From Limnomonas spitsbergensis (lineage: Eukaryota; Chlorophyta; Chlorophyceae; Chlamydomonadales): a stretch of DNA of 64,000 nucleotides. Shown here piece by piece: positions 46,490 through 61,400 of this stretch. The position numbers and the translations under genes are program-made. How positions within the stretch are numbered: the stretch's first letter is position 1; the number at the start of each line of letters is the position of its first letter. Below the pieces are notes generated by a model. It saw nothing but the letters and a program-made list of their open reading frames with translations. It did not search any database and was not told where the DNA came from. The DNA is taken from assembly GCA_037349105.1 (NCBI GenBank), contig JAYJMM010000123.1, positions 5,890,001 to 5,954,000 of the forward strand, given 5' to 3'.

Positions 46490-49400
46490 CTACTCCTTGG
46501 GGCTCGGCACATCAAAGTCCTCAGCGAACACAACCAGCCGGTCGTTGCAGGTCAGCGTGAGGGAATCAGTCGGCATCGGCGAAAGCCGGACGGCGCCGTC
46601 TGTGGAGCGCCACCCGATGGCGGTCTCGCCGTACTTGCGAGCGGCCTCGGCGACCTCGGCAAACGTCATAGCATGACCTGCAGGCAGGGGGTGACGGTTG
46701 TAGGTTATAGGTTGTAGGCAGACATGGGGTGAATGTTGTAGAACGCCATTGCGGCATTGTATGAAATAAAAAAACCCTTGCTTTCCTGGAGGGGTGGACA
46801 CCCGGATTTCAGGGTTTAGGGTTTAGGGCTTAGGATTTAGGGATGGACAGCCACCCTCCTCCCAGCAGAGACCGTTGGGTTTCTGCACATACTACATAAT
46901 TCCATAGCAAAGGCTTGAAAGAGGAAGCCGCCGCCATGACAAAACCTTTTGGGAATTGTCTTGTCATAACACATGTATAAGGAACTCAGGGTTGCGGAGT
47001 TGTCGCGTCCATATTTGTCCATATTTGTCCATATTTGTCCATATGTGTCCATATTTGTCCATATGTGTCCATATGTGTCCATATGTGTCCATATTTGTCC
47101 ATATTTGTCTATATTTGACAATTCTTTCACCTGCTGCCCGCACGAGGTATTTTACAAAGCGCGAAATACCCCGCGCGTGTTTCCAGCCAAACATGTTTGA
47201 AGCCCTCAATACCCACATTTGACAATCTTGAACACAATGACCACCATAGTAACAAATCAGAGGCAACGTGCAAGAGGAGTCAACCCGGGGGATGTATCCC
47301 CAAGGCACCACATCAATCCACACTGACATATATCATGGGAGAATGAGACATCAGTAACCATAGTGTGGAGGGTTATTTCACTCCAGTACATGTACACAAA
47401 GAAATGCTTACCCCCCCACTTCAAGCACACCTGGTAGCCTTTCCGTCCCTTTAGTCTAGTTTAGGTTTAAGGGTTTAGAAATGCCTACCCCCCCCCTTCA
47501 TTCAAGCTCACCTTCCGGTAGCCCGTACGCCTTGCCCTCCCTCAAGTACAGCTCCGCACCCCGAGAGCTGACAGGAGGATGAGACACAATGAGGACAAGC
47601 TTAGGGTTGAGGGTTTAGGATGAGACTCAATGAGGACAAGCTTAAGGTTGAGGGTTTAGGATGAGACTCAATGAGGACAAGCTTAGGGTTGAGGGTTTAG
47701 GATGAGACTCAATGAGGACAAGCTTAGGGTCCAGGGTTTAGGATGAGACTCAATGAGGACAAGCTTAGGGTTCAGGTATTAGGATGAGACACAATGAGGA
47801 CAAGCTTAGGGTCCAGGGTTTAGGACGAGACACAATGAGGACACGCTTAGGGTTCAGGGATTAGGATGAGACACAATGAGGACAAGCGTAGGGTTCAGGG
47901 TTTAGGATGCGACACAATGATGACACGCTTAGGGTTCAGGGTTTAGGATGAGACACAATGAGGACAAGCGTAGGGTTCAGGGTTTAGGATGAGACTCAAT
48001 GAGGACAAGCTTAGGGTTCAGGGTTTAGGATGAGACACAAAGAGGACAAGCTTATGTTTCAGGGTTTAGGATGAGACACAATGGGGACAAGCTTAGGGTT
48101 CAGGGTTTAGGATGAGACACAAAGAGGACAAGCTTATGTTTCAGGGTTTAGGATGAGACACAATGGGGACAAGCTTAGGGTTCAGGGTTAAGGATGAGAC
48201 ACAATGAGGCCAAGCTAAGGGTTCAGGGTTTAGGATGAGACACACTGAGGACAAGCTTATGGTTCAGGGTTTAGGACGAGACACAATGGGGACAAGCTTA
48301 GGGTTCAGGGTTTAGGATGAGACACAATGAGGATAAGCTTAGGGTTCAGGGTTTAGGGTTTAGGGTACGGCACAGGATAAGCTGGATTGTGCAACCAAGA
48401 TCAGCTCAGCAAGGGTTTCAAGCTCAACAGGGCTTGCTTCACCAGGCCCTCCAGGCCACCCGCAGAGATATTGCTGAATTTTGGCTGAAGAACCCTCAAA
48501 CCTGAACCCCAAGAACCCTAAAGAGCGCCGCGACCATCCTCCCCTGCCCGTTCAAACCCTGACGCGTGTTCACACCTGTCCAACAGCTGTTCATACCTGT
48601 CCAGCAGGTGTTCATACCTGTCCAACAGGTGTTCATACCTGCCCAGCAGGTGTTCATACCGGTCCAGCAGGTGTTCATACCGGTCCAGCAGGTGTTCATA
48701 CCTATCCAGCAGGTGTTCATACCTGTCCAGCAGGTGTAACACGATGGGCAGGTAGTTGCTTTCGTGCGCCGACTGCACCATCATGGTAGACAGGAGGTGG
48801 TCGGGCTGCACGATGTCGGGGCGCTGAATGATGGCATCCTTGTTGGGGGCGGCCTGTCCGGATGGGATCAGGGTTTAGGATTAAGGGTCAATGATGGCAT
48901 CCTTGTTGGGGGCCGCCTGTCAGGATGGGATCAGGGTTTAGGGTCAATGATGGCATCCTTGTTGAAGGCGGCCTGTCGGGATGGGATGAGGGTTTAGGGT
49001 TTAGGGTCAAGGGTGGCATCCTTGTCGGGATGGGATAGAGAGGGCAGCCTGCTCAGAGGATATTGGATTGGGGGCGGTCTGTCGGGATGGGATCAGGGCG
49101 GGCAGCCTGCTCAGAGGATATGGGATTGGGGGCGGTCTGTCGGGATGGGATAAAGGAGGCAGCCTGATCAGAGGATGTTGGGTTGGGGGTGGAGTGTCAG
49201 GATGGGATCAGGGGATCAGGGGGGCAGCCTGCTAAGGGGATATGGATTGGAGGCGGCATGTTGGGATGGGATCAGGGGGGGCAGCCTGCACAGAGAATAT
49301 GGGATTGGGGACAGTCTGTCGGGATGGGATAAGGGAGGAGCTGCGAGCCTCTGCTGTGAGCAGCTGAGGACTTAATATACCACAAGGAGAGCAAAATGGG

Positions 49401-52400
49401 CATCAAAAAAACACGATGGAATAAATCAGACTGAACGGTTTGTAAGAGTGCGGCCCCCTCTCACCACCTCTCCAAAGCACGCGCTGAGCGTTTTAAAAAC
49501 ACTTGCCCCCTCTCCTTGCCTCTACTGCCCCCTCTCCTTGCCTCTACTGCCCCCTCTCCCCACACCTTGGACATGTTGCCCCCTCTCCTTGCCTCTACTG
49601 CCCCCTCTCCCCACACCTTGGACATGTTGCCCCCTCTCCTTGCCTCTACTGCCCCCTCTCCCCAAACCTTGGACATGTTGTCCCCTATCCCCACCCCTGT
49701 CGCCCCCTCGCCCCCTCTCAAAAACACACACTGGGTGTTTCATAACACAGGTGCCCCCTCTCTCCACCCCTGGTGCCCTCTCTCTCCACCCCTGGTGCCC
49801 TCTCTCCCCACCCATGGTGCCTCCTCTCCCCCACCTCTGCTGCCCCCTCTCCCAACCCCCTGCTGCCCCCTTTCCCCACCCCTGGTGCCTCCTCTCCCCA
49901 CCTCTGCTGCCCCCTCTCCCTACCCCTGGTGCCTCCTCTCCTCACCCCTGGTGCCCCCTCTCCCCCACCCCTGGTGCCTCCTCTCCCCACCTCTGCTGCC
50001 CCCTCTCCCTACCCCTGGTGCCTCCTCTCCTCACCCCTGGTGCCCCCTCTCCCCCACCCCTGGTGCCCCCTCTCCCTACCCCTGCTGCCCCCTCTCCCTA
50101 CCCCTGCTGCCCCCTCTCTCCACCCCTGGTGCCTCCTCTCCCCCACTACTGCTGCCTCCTCTCCCTACCCCTGCTGCCCCCTCTCCCCACTCATGGTGCC
50201 TCCTCTCCCCACCTCTGCTGCCCCCTCTCCCCACCCCTGGTGCTTCCTCTCCCCACCCCTGGTGCCCCCTCTCCCTACCCTGGTACCCCCTCTCCCCACC
50301 TCTGCTGCCCCCTCTCCCCACCCCTGGTGCCTACTCTCCCCACCCCTGATGCCCCCTCTCCTCACCCCTGGTGCCCCTCTCCTTACCCCTGGTGCCCCCT
50401 CTCCTCACCCCTGGTACCCCCTCTCCACACCTCTGCTGCCCCTCTCCTTACCCCTGGTGCCCCTCTCCTCACCCATGGTGCCTCCTCTCCCCACCTCTGC
50501 TGCCCCCTCTCCCCACCCCTGGTGCTTCCTCTCCTGACCCCTGGTGCCCCTCTCCTCACCCCTGGTACCCCATCTCCCCACCTCTGCTGCCCTCTCTCCC
50601 CACCTCTGCTGCCCTCTCTCCCCACCCCTGGTGCCCCTCTCCTCACCCCTGGTGCCCCTCTCCTCACCTTTGCTGCCCCCTCTCCCCACCTTTGCTGCCC
50701 CCTCTCCCCACCTCTGCTGCCCCCTCTCCCCACCTCTGCTGCCCATCTCTCCCCACCTCTGCCGCCCCTCTCCTCACCCCTGGTGCCCCTCTCCTCAGCC
50801 CCTGGTGCCCCCTCTCCTCACCCCTGCTGCCCCCTCTCCTTACCCATGCTGCCCCTTTCCTCACTCCTGCTGCCCCTCTCCTCACCCCTGGTGCCCCTCT
50901 CCTCACCCCTGGTGCCCCTCTCCTCACCCCTGGTGCCCCCTCTCCTCACCCCTGGTGCCCCTCTCCTCACCCCTGGTACCCCTCTCCCCACCCCTGCTGC
51001 CCCTCTCCCCACCCCTGGTGCCCCTCTCCCCACCCCTGCTGCCCTCTGTCCCCACCTCTGCTGCCCCTCTCCCCACCCCTGCTGCCCCTCTCCCCACCTT
51101 TGCTGCCCCCTCTCCCCACCTCTGCTGCCCCCTCTCCCCACCTCTGCTGCCCCCTCTCCCCACCTCTGCTGCCCCCTCTCCCCACCTCTGCTGCCCCTCT
51201 CCCCACCCCTGGTGCCTACTCTCCCCACCCCTGATGCCCCCTCTCTCCACCCCTGATGCCCCCTCTCCTCACCCCTGGTGCCCCCTCTCCTCACCCCTGG
51301 TGCCCCTCTCCTCACCCCTGGTACCCCTCTCCCCACCTCTGCTGCCCTCTGTCCCCACCTCTGCTGCCCCTCTCCCCACCCATGCTGCCCCTCTCCCCAC
51401 CTTTGCTGCCCCCTCTCCCCACCTCTGCTGCCCCTCTCCCCACCTCTGCTGCCCCCTCTCCCCACCTCTGCTGCCCCCTCTCCCCACCTCTGCTGCCCCC
51501 TCTCCCCACCCCCTACCCTACCTTGGACATGGTCTGGAGGAAGGTTTGAACCGCCCCAGCGGTGGAGCTCTTGTTGACGCGGGCAATCACGTGCGGTGCT
51601 TTGGGACGTCCGCTCAGCCGCACCGCCTCCTGTACCTGAAAAGGGTGTCAAGGGGGGGAGGAGGGGGGGAGGAGGGGGGGCAGGGGTCAATGATCGTTGA
51701 GTGACATTGATCCAATCTCTGTCCCTTGCATTTATTCAGATTTTGAACAAGAGGGGGTTTGAAAGAAGCTAATGCGGCGTCTGTCCCAAAGTGGCGTTCT
51801 CTTTCTGTCTCCCCCTCTTCCTAGACCTCTCCCCCCCTCTTTCTATCCCTCATGTGGTCTCTTTCTTTTGATCCCTCTTCCTGCCCCATTTAACCCTCCC
51901 TCTTTCTTTCCCTGTGGCACTCTTTTAGTCCCTTATGCCTATCTGAAACCTGCCACAAGTTCCGATTCACAATGGGGGGTCTCCTCCCTGTCCCTTTTTA
52001 CCTTCAGCGCGCACGCTATCGCCAGCGCGTCTGCCTCGTTTAGGGTTTAAGGTTTCAGCCTTTACCCTTAACCCTCTTCTTACCTGCAGCACACACGCTA
52101 TCGCCAGCGAATCTGCCTCAGCGGGGGGCAGATGGCTCAGCCCCACGATCATGACCGAGTCTGCCTCCTTGATACCTGCACCCTTCAGGGCCTGCGGTTT
52201 TAGGGTTTAGGGTTTGGGGTTACGGGTTAAGGGTTAAGGCTTGATACCTGCGCCCTTCAGGGCCTGCAAGGGGTGGCAGGGAAGTGGAGGGCTCAGGCGG
52301 CGTAAACTGACGATAATTATCCCATACTAATCTAGACCCCAAATCTTGACCCATCTCATACCCGTTCACAACGTTGTTTGTGACGGAAGCCTTTGCATTC

Positions 52401-55400
52401 ACAGACTAGCGCACATCATCTTTCCCGCTCCGGGCTTAATGGACGCTGGATCTACACGCTGGATCTACACGCTGGATCTACACGCTGGATCGACATGCCC
52501 CACTGTCACAGATATGGGTTATAAGATGGGATCGGCAAATTAATACATCAACTTCGTTTTACATGGATTCGAACATAATGAAAATCGAGACTTGCTCGTC
52601 TCACGTAACTTATTTACTTGATAGGGTGAGGGGTAAAAGTATGAACCCTGAACCCCATGTCCCTCGTTCCAGGGAGTTACACCCTTCTGGGGGCTACAAC
52701 CCACCCGGGGAGGGGGTTACAACCCAACCAATTACCGGGGAAATAGAAGGATCTGGAAAAAGGGCCCCCTTCCCACCGATATGGGTTTAGGGTTTAGGGT
52801 TGGAGTCCTACCCTCCCCCCCCCCTCCCCCCTCCCCATGCCCTCTGATATGAGTTTAGTGTTTAGGGTTGGAGCCCTAACCCCCTCCCCCCCTCCCCCCT
52901 CCCTCTCTCCCTCCCCAAGATTGTGAACCCTGAACCCCATATCTCTCCTTCCAGGGGGTCACAACCCCGCCGTTTACCCGGGAAATAGAAATACGTGAAA
53001 AAGGGCCCCCTTAACACCGATATGGGTTTATGTTTGGGCTTTGAACCCTAAATTCCACCCCCTTATCAACTAATGCAGGTGAAGGGTTTAAGGTTGGGGT
53101 TTACACCCATAACCCCATTTCCCCCCATCGCACCGATATGGACGCCGGGTTGCCATCCTTAGCACACTGGATGATGATCTTGCTGCTGCCCGCGGGGTTC
53201 CAGTGCAGGGTTTAGGGTTTGGGGTTTGGGTTAAGGGTTTCAACCCTACATCCCATTCCCCCCATCGCACCGATATGGACGCCGGGTTGCCATCCTTAGC
53301 ATACTGGATGATGATCTTGCTGTTGCCTGTGGGGACCTTCATTGCGGCGACATGCTTGGCCGCATCCGCCGGCAACACAAACGTGATGGTGGAGCCTTTG
53401 GGGGCAAACCCAATCAGATCCTGGCCGTAAGCCTCCACCACCTTGGAGTTCTGTGAAGCCCCATCACAGGGCATAGGGGGAGGAGGGGGGGAGTGGGAAG
53501 AGGGGGTAAGGAGGGTGCATCACAGGGCACAGGGGAGGGGGGGTCATGTGGGGTGAAGAGGGTCATTGGGAGAAAGGCAGGAGGGGGGGCAGGAGGGGGG
53601 GAAGGACGGGGGTGTTTGTCGCCAAGTGTCCCAGGATGAACGCTCATGTGTGACCCTATCACAGGGCACAGGGAGAGGAGGGGGGAGAGAGGTCATGTGG
53701 GGGTCATGAGGGTAAGGGGTGTAGGGGGTCATAGGAAGAGAAGCAGGAATGAGGAGAGGAGTGGGGAGGGGGGTCATGTGGGGGTGACGAGGACAAGGGG
53801 TGAAGGGGGTCATTGGGAGAAAAACAGGAGCGGGGGGGAGGAGTGAGGTGTTTGTCGCCGATAGTCCATGGAGAAGGCTCCTGTGCAACCCCATCCCAGG
53901 ACACAGGAGGAGGGTCGTGGCCAAGGGTCCTACACGGGTCATGAGGGCTGCATCAGTTTGTTTGTACCTCGGACAGAGGTTTGGGAGGTTTAAGGGTTCA
54001 CACATTTTGTTTTTACCTAAGGCTGTGTAAGGTCTCGGGCTCCGGGTTCATACATTTTGTCTCTACAACAATATGAAGAACAATAAACATAAGGAGGCAG
54101 ACGGACAACGGGGACAGAAGACCCGAGAAGCACGGAAAAGAAGGTCGAGGGCTGGGGTCCAAATCCTGAAGCCCCTGCACACCGACGCACCATTCCTACT
54201 ACAGCCACTGTTCCTCTTAGCACGCTGCTTGCTTCAGCTAACATCCAGCTATAATTCAGCTATAATTCAGCTACATCATGGCCAGCGACCAGAGGGGGGG
54301 GCTGACTCAGTAAAGCCAATCTGCTGCTCCATCAACAGTTGTGGGCCGGTCAAGGCTTTAAGTCCCAAGTGACCCCCTGGTCCCCCCAAAGGTGGCATGG
54401 CCCCATACACTGGCCCTGGCCCAAAGGTGACCTGGCCCACACACAGAAGAAGAAGGACCGAAGACGACGCACCAGTCCCACAACAACTATCTTCTTGGTC
54501 TTCCGCTCAAACATGAACACTTTGCCCTGCTGAGCATCCACCATGTTCCATGCCCCCCCCCTAAATCTAGATCTAGATCTAGATCTGCATATGGATATCT
54601 GCTGAGCATCCACCGCGTTCCATGCCCCCCCCCTCCCCCACCACACACCCACACCCACACCACAATTACCCGCCCCGGCGCCCCCGCACCATTGCCACAA
54701 GGAGGATCTTCTTGGCCTGACGCTCAAACTTGACGAATCTTCCCTGCCGAGCACCCACTGCGTTCTGTGTCCCCCCCCCCCCTCCCACCACCACCACCAC
54801 CAATGCCAGCCCCGGCGCCCCCGCACCATTCCCACGAGGAGGATCTTCTTAGCCTGTCGCTCAAACTTGACGAGTTTGCCCTGCCGAGCATCCACCGCAT
54901 TCCGTGCCGCCTCAAACACGCCCGCGGTTTGCTCACAGGGGGAGGTTTCGTAGGACTTGCAGCTGAGGACCAACAGCTGGTCGGTCAGGAAAAGGATCTG
55001 AGTGGAGAGGGAGGGATTGACAGGCGATATCCATATGCAGATCTAGATCTAGATCAAAATCGAAAGTTGATGATCATGGGCTGGTCAGTCAAGGAAAGGA
55101 TATGGAGAGGGAGGGGTGGACAGGCAAATTGCACATGCACATTTATAAATATATATATATATATATCAGAAGTTGAAGACCAGCAGCTGTTCAGTCAGTA
55201 ACAGGATCTGGAGAGGGAGGGGTAAAAGGCAAAGTTCATGTGCATAGCTGGTTGGTCAGGAACAGGACCAGGAGAGGGAGTTGAGGGTTAAACATGCAAT
55301 ATTGATATGCAGATCCAGATCCAGATCTTTATCGAAAGTTGAGGATCAAGGGCTGGTTGGTCAGGAACATATCTTGATCGATGGTGTTTTCAATCAGCAC

Positions 55401-58400
55401 TGGCTCCAGCTTCGAGGGCAACCACTTCAACTGACAGACTGGACACAGTAATAATTACCAGGGGGGTGCCATCAGGATCTAGATCTACCTAAAGATCTGC
55501 AGCACTTCAGTTCACCACAAGTACCAACAAACTGTCTTTCACTTCTGCGCGCTTGAGCTACAATTCAGCTTCACGTCTGCCGACCGCCGGGGACTGATGC
55601 ATGGGTGCAGCAAGCCATGCTCTTTGGGCCACAGAGTTTGCAACCAACCAACCAACCAACCAACCAACCAACCAACCATCCAACCAACCAACCAACCATC
55701 CAATGCAATATGCTGTTCCTTGGAGCATGATCTCTTTGGGCAGCTGTACGACCATCCGAAAGTACCAATGCTGAAACTACTGCCGTGGGCCGCGGTCAAG
55801 GTTGGGTCCAAACAGGCCCCCTGCCGGCTGCTCGGCAAGACCCCACAAAGATAAGTGGACGTGCATTGCGCCACAAAGGTAGAGCAGGATATGGCATGTT
55901 ATAGCATAGGTTCAGCTGATGTTGCCACCATGTCTCCTAAACCCTAACCCCGAACCCCTATACCCACACCCTACCTCATCCTCCTTGGGTAGCATGTTCA
56001 CTTTACCATCACGCACAATGCCGCACACCACCACCTGCTCATCATGCAAGACACAGTCAGGTCTCAGCTATGCAAGAAGTGTCAGCCATGCATGGGGTAT
56101 CAGCCATGCAAGGGGTATCAGCCATGGAAGGGGTATCAGCCATGCAAGGGGTATCAGCCATGCAAGGGGTATCAGCCATGCAAGGGGTGTCAGCCATGCA
56201 AGGGGTATCAGCCATGCATGGGGTATCAGCCATGCAAGGGGTATCAGCCATGCAAGGTGTCTCAGCCATGCAAGGGGTATCAGCCATGCAAGGGGTATCA
56301 GCAATGCAAGGGGTGTCAGCCATGCAAGGGGTGTCAGCCATGCATGACACCGTCAGGGAATTCAGGTATCAGGGCAAGATGGACAATTGATTCAATCCAG
56401 TAAGGCACGCTTGCCCCCCCCCCTCCCGTCTGCTCCATCTTCACCTGACCCCTCGCCTGTCGGATCGCATTAACTTATAACAATATTCTACTAGCTCCTA
56501 CAACTCTTTTCCCCTGTCTTCTCTGCTACATCTCTGCTACATCTCTTCTCTGCTACATCTATCCACCCCTGCCTTCTCTGCTACAGCTCTGTAACAGCTA
56601 TGATACAGCTCTGCTACTTCTCCTTTTACAGCTCTTCCCTGCTACAGCTCTTCTCTGCTACAGCTCTCCTCCCTGTCTTCTCTCACCTGAGACCCATAAC
56701 CTCTACTAGCCCGGAACCCCTAAGAAACCCGTAACCCCTAAGAACCCGTAACCCCTATAAACTCGTAACCCCTAAGAACCCCTCAACCTCTATAAACCCG
56801 TAACCCCTAAGAACCCCGTAACCCCTAAGAAACCGTAACCCCTAAGAACCCCGTAACCCCTAAGAAACCGTAACCCCTAAGAACCCCGTAACCCCTAAGA
56901 ACCCCGTAACCCCTAAGAACCCCGTAACCCCTAAGAACCCCGTAACCCCTAAGAACCCCGTAACCCCTAAGAACCCCGTAACCCCTAAGAAACCGTAACC
57001 CCTAAGAACCCCGTAACCCCTAAGAACCCCGTAACCCCTAAGAACCCCGTAACCCCTAAGAAACCGTAACCCCTAAGAACCTGTAACCCCTAAGAACCCC
57101 TCAACCTCTGTAAACCCCGTAACCCCTAAGAAACCCGTAACCCCTAAGAAACCCGTAACCCCTAAGAAACCCGTAACCCCTAAGAACCCCTCAACCTCTA
57201 TAAACCCCGTAACCCCTAAGAACCCCGTAACCCCTAAGAAACCCGTAACTCCTAAGAAACCCGTAACCCCTATACACCCGTAACCCCTAAGAACCCCGTA
57301 ACCCCTAAGGACCCCGTAACCTCTAAAAACCCGTAACCCCTAAGAACCCCGTAACCTCTATAAACCCGTAACCCCTAAGAAACTCGTAACCTCTATAACC
57401 TTTTAACATCTATAAACCCGTAACCCCTAAGAACCCCCAAACCCCTATAAACCCGTAACCCTTAAGAACCCCGTAACCTCTATAAACCCGTAACCTCTAT
57501 AAACCCGTAACATCTATAAACCCGTAACCCCTAAGAACCCCCAAACCCCTAAGAAACCCGTAACCCCTAAGAACCCCGTAACCTCTATAAACCCGTAACC
57601 CCTAAGAACCCGTAACCCCTAAGAACCCCGTAACCTCTATAAACCCGCAACCCCTAAGAACCCCGTAACCCCTAAGAAACCCCTTACCCCACTACACCCG
57701 GGCTCCGGCTGCCCCATCCGTTACCTTTTCAAAGCTGCGCCGTGCCACCTTGTACGGCACCCCCACCAGGATCTCGGGCATGGGATAGGTGCGTAGCGAA
57801 GCCTGGCCTGGAGACAGGATGCCCTCATACAGGGCCATGATGCCCGGTTGGACGGCGGAGAGGACGGAGAATCTGGATGGGTGTGAAGGGGTGTGAAGGG
57901 GTGGTGAAAGGTGTGGAGGGATGTTAAAAGGTGATGGCAGATGTGAAGAGGTGTTAAATATGATGAAAGGTGTGAAGGGGTGTCGAAAGGTGATGGAAGG
58001 GGTGATGAAAGGGGTGAAGGGGTGTTGAATTGTGATGGAAGGGGTGATGAAAGGTGTGATGGGGTGTTAAAAGGCGATGGAAGGGGTGATGAAATGTGTG
58101 AATGGGTGTTGAAGGGTAATGTTAGGTGTGAATGGATGTGGAAAGGGGATAGAAGGTGTGATGGTGTGTGAAAGGCAATGAACAGTGTGAATGTGTGTTG
58201 AAAGGTGATGAAAGGTGTGGAGGGGTATTAAAAAGTGTTGACAGGTGTGAAGGACTGGCCAATGATAAAGGCATGGGGCATGAACACCTGAAACAAAAAA
58301 TAGCACCCTTGACTAAACCCGCCGTGCTGCTCCCAGATCCACGCAACTCGTGGATCCCAAATCCACCTCCAGATCCTAAATCCAGCAAGATCCGCAAAGA

Positions 58401-61400
58401 TCCAATGAGACCCAATGGTCTCTCCAGCTAGGCTGCTCACACCTCTGTGTTGTTTTGATAACCTCCACGCCCTATCAGGGCGTAGCTTTGTTTGTTTGTT
58501 TGTTTGTTCCTTTCTTTCGCACCTCTGGCGCATGTCCTTGACGCTCAGCTTGACCACGTGGACGGTATTTCCCTTAGCGGCCCCTGCCACGTTGCCTGCT
58601 GACGAGGCAGAGGCAAGGAAGCTGCCGTTGGCCTCCATCTGTGGAAAGGGACAGAGAAAATGCAAGAGAAGAAAATACAAGAAATTGAAGACAAGAAATG
58701 CAAGAAAATGAAATTTAGGGGCCCTCCCGGCGCACAGTCTAACATGATTGCGAGAGGAGCATATAATAGTACAGCCACCGAATTGATAAGCACGAGGGTT
58801 TGAGCAAAACAATAGGGTTTGAGGTTCTGGGTCAGTTTGCGTAATCGATTAGGGTTTTGAACTTCTGCAAGGGCTCTGGGACCCCTGCCTTCCTCCCCTC
58901 CTCCCAGAATGCAACGGAGGGTTTCGGTTTTATGGTTAGGGTTGAAGGTGTTAGGTATAGGGTTTCCTCCCACTCCTGGATCCTGGGGTTGATGGATCTT
59001 TCTCCTGCTTCCTCGGATATTCCTGGATCCAGGATCCTCGGACACTCCTGGATCCTAGATCCTCGGACACTCCTGGATCCTAGATCCTCGGACACTCCTG
59101 CATCCTGGCTCCTCGTACACTCCTGGATCCTGGATCCTTGGACATTCCTGGATCCTCGTACACTCCTGGATCCTAGATCCTTGGACACTTCCGGATCCTG
59201 GATCCTCGGACATTCCTGGATCCTGGATCCTTGGACATTCCTGGATCCTGATTTCTTCTCTGCAGATCCTCCCCATCTATGCATGTGAATCACGGGAAAT
59301 TATATTTTCTTCACAACACTAACGGGCGCCGAAAGCATCCCGTGACAACAGGATGCCGAAAGTACTTGCGGTGTGGAAGGTTTAGGGTTTAGGGTTAAAA
59401 CACGGGATGCCAAAAGTACATGCAGAGAAAGGGTGCCGACAAGGCTTCCCCGAAACCTGGGATTTTGGCACGTCTTCAACTTGTCCTCAGCACCGTACCG
59501 GTATCGACCAGAGCAACCATCTCCCTGCGTTTGAACGGAAATAGTCACAGACTCCCTTGGCACCGTCCTGCTGCGGTAATAATCGTACCGTAAAACGTAT
59601 GTACCAAATACGGTATATGACCCACCTCATGTCCGCTCGGGTTCTGAAGCAACAGCCGCTGCCCCGAAACTGTACCCTCTGCCTCCACTAGAGTTGACAC
59701 AGCCATGGCCGTGGCGGCGACACGGGCCTGCAGGATAGGGAGGGTAACGAGGTGGGGGGTAGGGGGCATGGGTGGAGTGACGAGGTGTGGGGCATGGTGT
59801 GGAGCCATTGTGCCTGCAGGTTGAGGAGGAGGGTGACATGGTGGGCGTGGGGTAGGGGCGAGGGTGGATTGGCTATGTGTAGGGCATGAGAGGGAATGGC
59901 TAGTTGGTGTGCAGGGTAATGAGGTATGAAGAGTGAGGCAAGGTGAACAGGCATGGGGCAGGGAACAGGGTATGGGGGCATGGGGCACTGTGACAAGGCG
60001 TGGGGCAGGATAATGAGGTGTGGGGCAGGGTGCAAGGGGCGGAGTGAAAAGCTGTGGGTGAAATGATGAGGGGTGGCGGCAGGGGGCATAAGGCATGAGG
60101 CGTGGGGCAGGGTCAAGAGGCTGGGGGCACGGGGCATGGCGCATGGGGTACGGCGCATGGAGCATGAGGCATGGAGGATTGGACATGGGACATCAAGCAT
60201 GTAGCATGGGGCATGGAGTATGGACACTCACCTGAGCAGAGATAGCATGCTAAACCCTAACAGCCTTAACCCCTACACCACACACTCACCTGGGCAGAGA
60301 TAGCAAGCTTCATGTCGGATACATCATGGTCCGGCGTCAGGACCAGCACGTGAGCCGCCGAGGCGGTGGAGACACTCCGGAGGTCCTTCGCACTGACGGG
60401 ATTACCTGTGCGCGTGTGGATCTTGGGCGGGGAAATGTGGGGACGAGAGTGTGAGCGACCGAGCCCGGTGAGGTGAAACGGCGCAAAATGATGCAAGGCA
60501 TGCTAAGTTGGTTGAGGTGTGGCAGGCCACCATAAGGGGGGTGGTTGAACAGCGCCTTCGGCCGTTATAGCGCGCCACACCGTTAGAACCACAAGGTAGG
60601 CTAGGGGGGGGGGGGCATTGGAGGTGACATGTTATTGGTGTGTGACGTGTGTGAAGTCATTGGTGTGTGACGTGTGTGAAGTCATTGATGTGTGACGTGC
60701 ATCGTGTCACCTCCAGGTCCAGCCCCCTTATGGCTGCATCCATTTCTGCCTTGGGCTTGTTGGCCAAGACCGCGATGGGGCGCGAGTAGAAGGGGTCGTT
60801 CGGCTGTAGCCTGAGGCAAGAGAAAGAAGGGATGGGCACGAAGGTCAGGGACAGGAGGGGTGAGAGAAATGAGGGGTGAGGGAAAGGAGGGGTGAGGGAA
60901 AGGACGGGTGAGGGAAAGGAGGGGTGAGGGAAAGGAGGGATGAGGAAAAGGAGCAGTGAGAGAAAGGAGGGATGAGGGAAAGGAGGAGTGAGGGGAAGCA
61001 GGAGTGAGGGAAAGGAGGGGTGAGGGGAAGGAGGGGTGAGGGGAAGGAGGGGTGAGGGGAAGGAGGGGTGAGGGAAAGGAGGGGTGAGAGAAATGAGGGG
61101 TGAGGGGAAGGAGGGGTGAGGGAAAGGAGGGGTGAGGTAAAGGAGGGGTGAGGGAAAGGAGGGGTGAAGGAAAGGAGGGGTGAGGTAAAGGAGGGGTGAG
61201 GGAAGGAGGGGTGATGGAAAGGAGCAGTGAGAGAAAGGAGGGATGAGATGAAGGATGAGTGAGGGGAAGAAGGGATGAGGGAAAGGATGAGTGAGGGAAG
61301 GGAGGGGTGAGGGAAAGGAGGGATGAGGGAAAGGAGGGGTGAGGGGAAGGAGGGGTGAGGGGAGGGAGAGGTGAGGGAAAGGAGGGGTGAGGGAAAGGAT

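Noticed and set aside
49448..51704. Pro-rich plus-strand frame of 602 codons and others
   Set aside because: A stop-poor pyrimidine repeat in an intron of the minus-strand channel gene.
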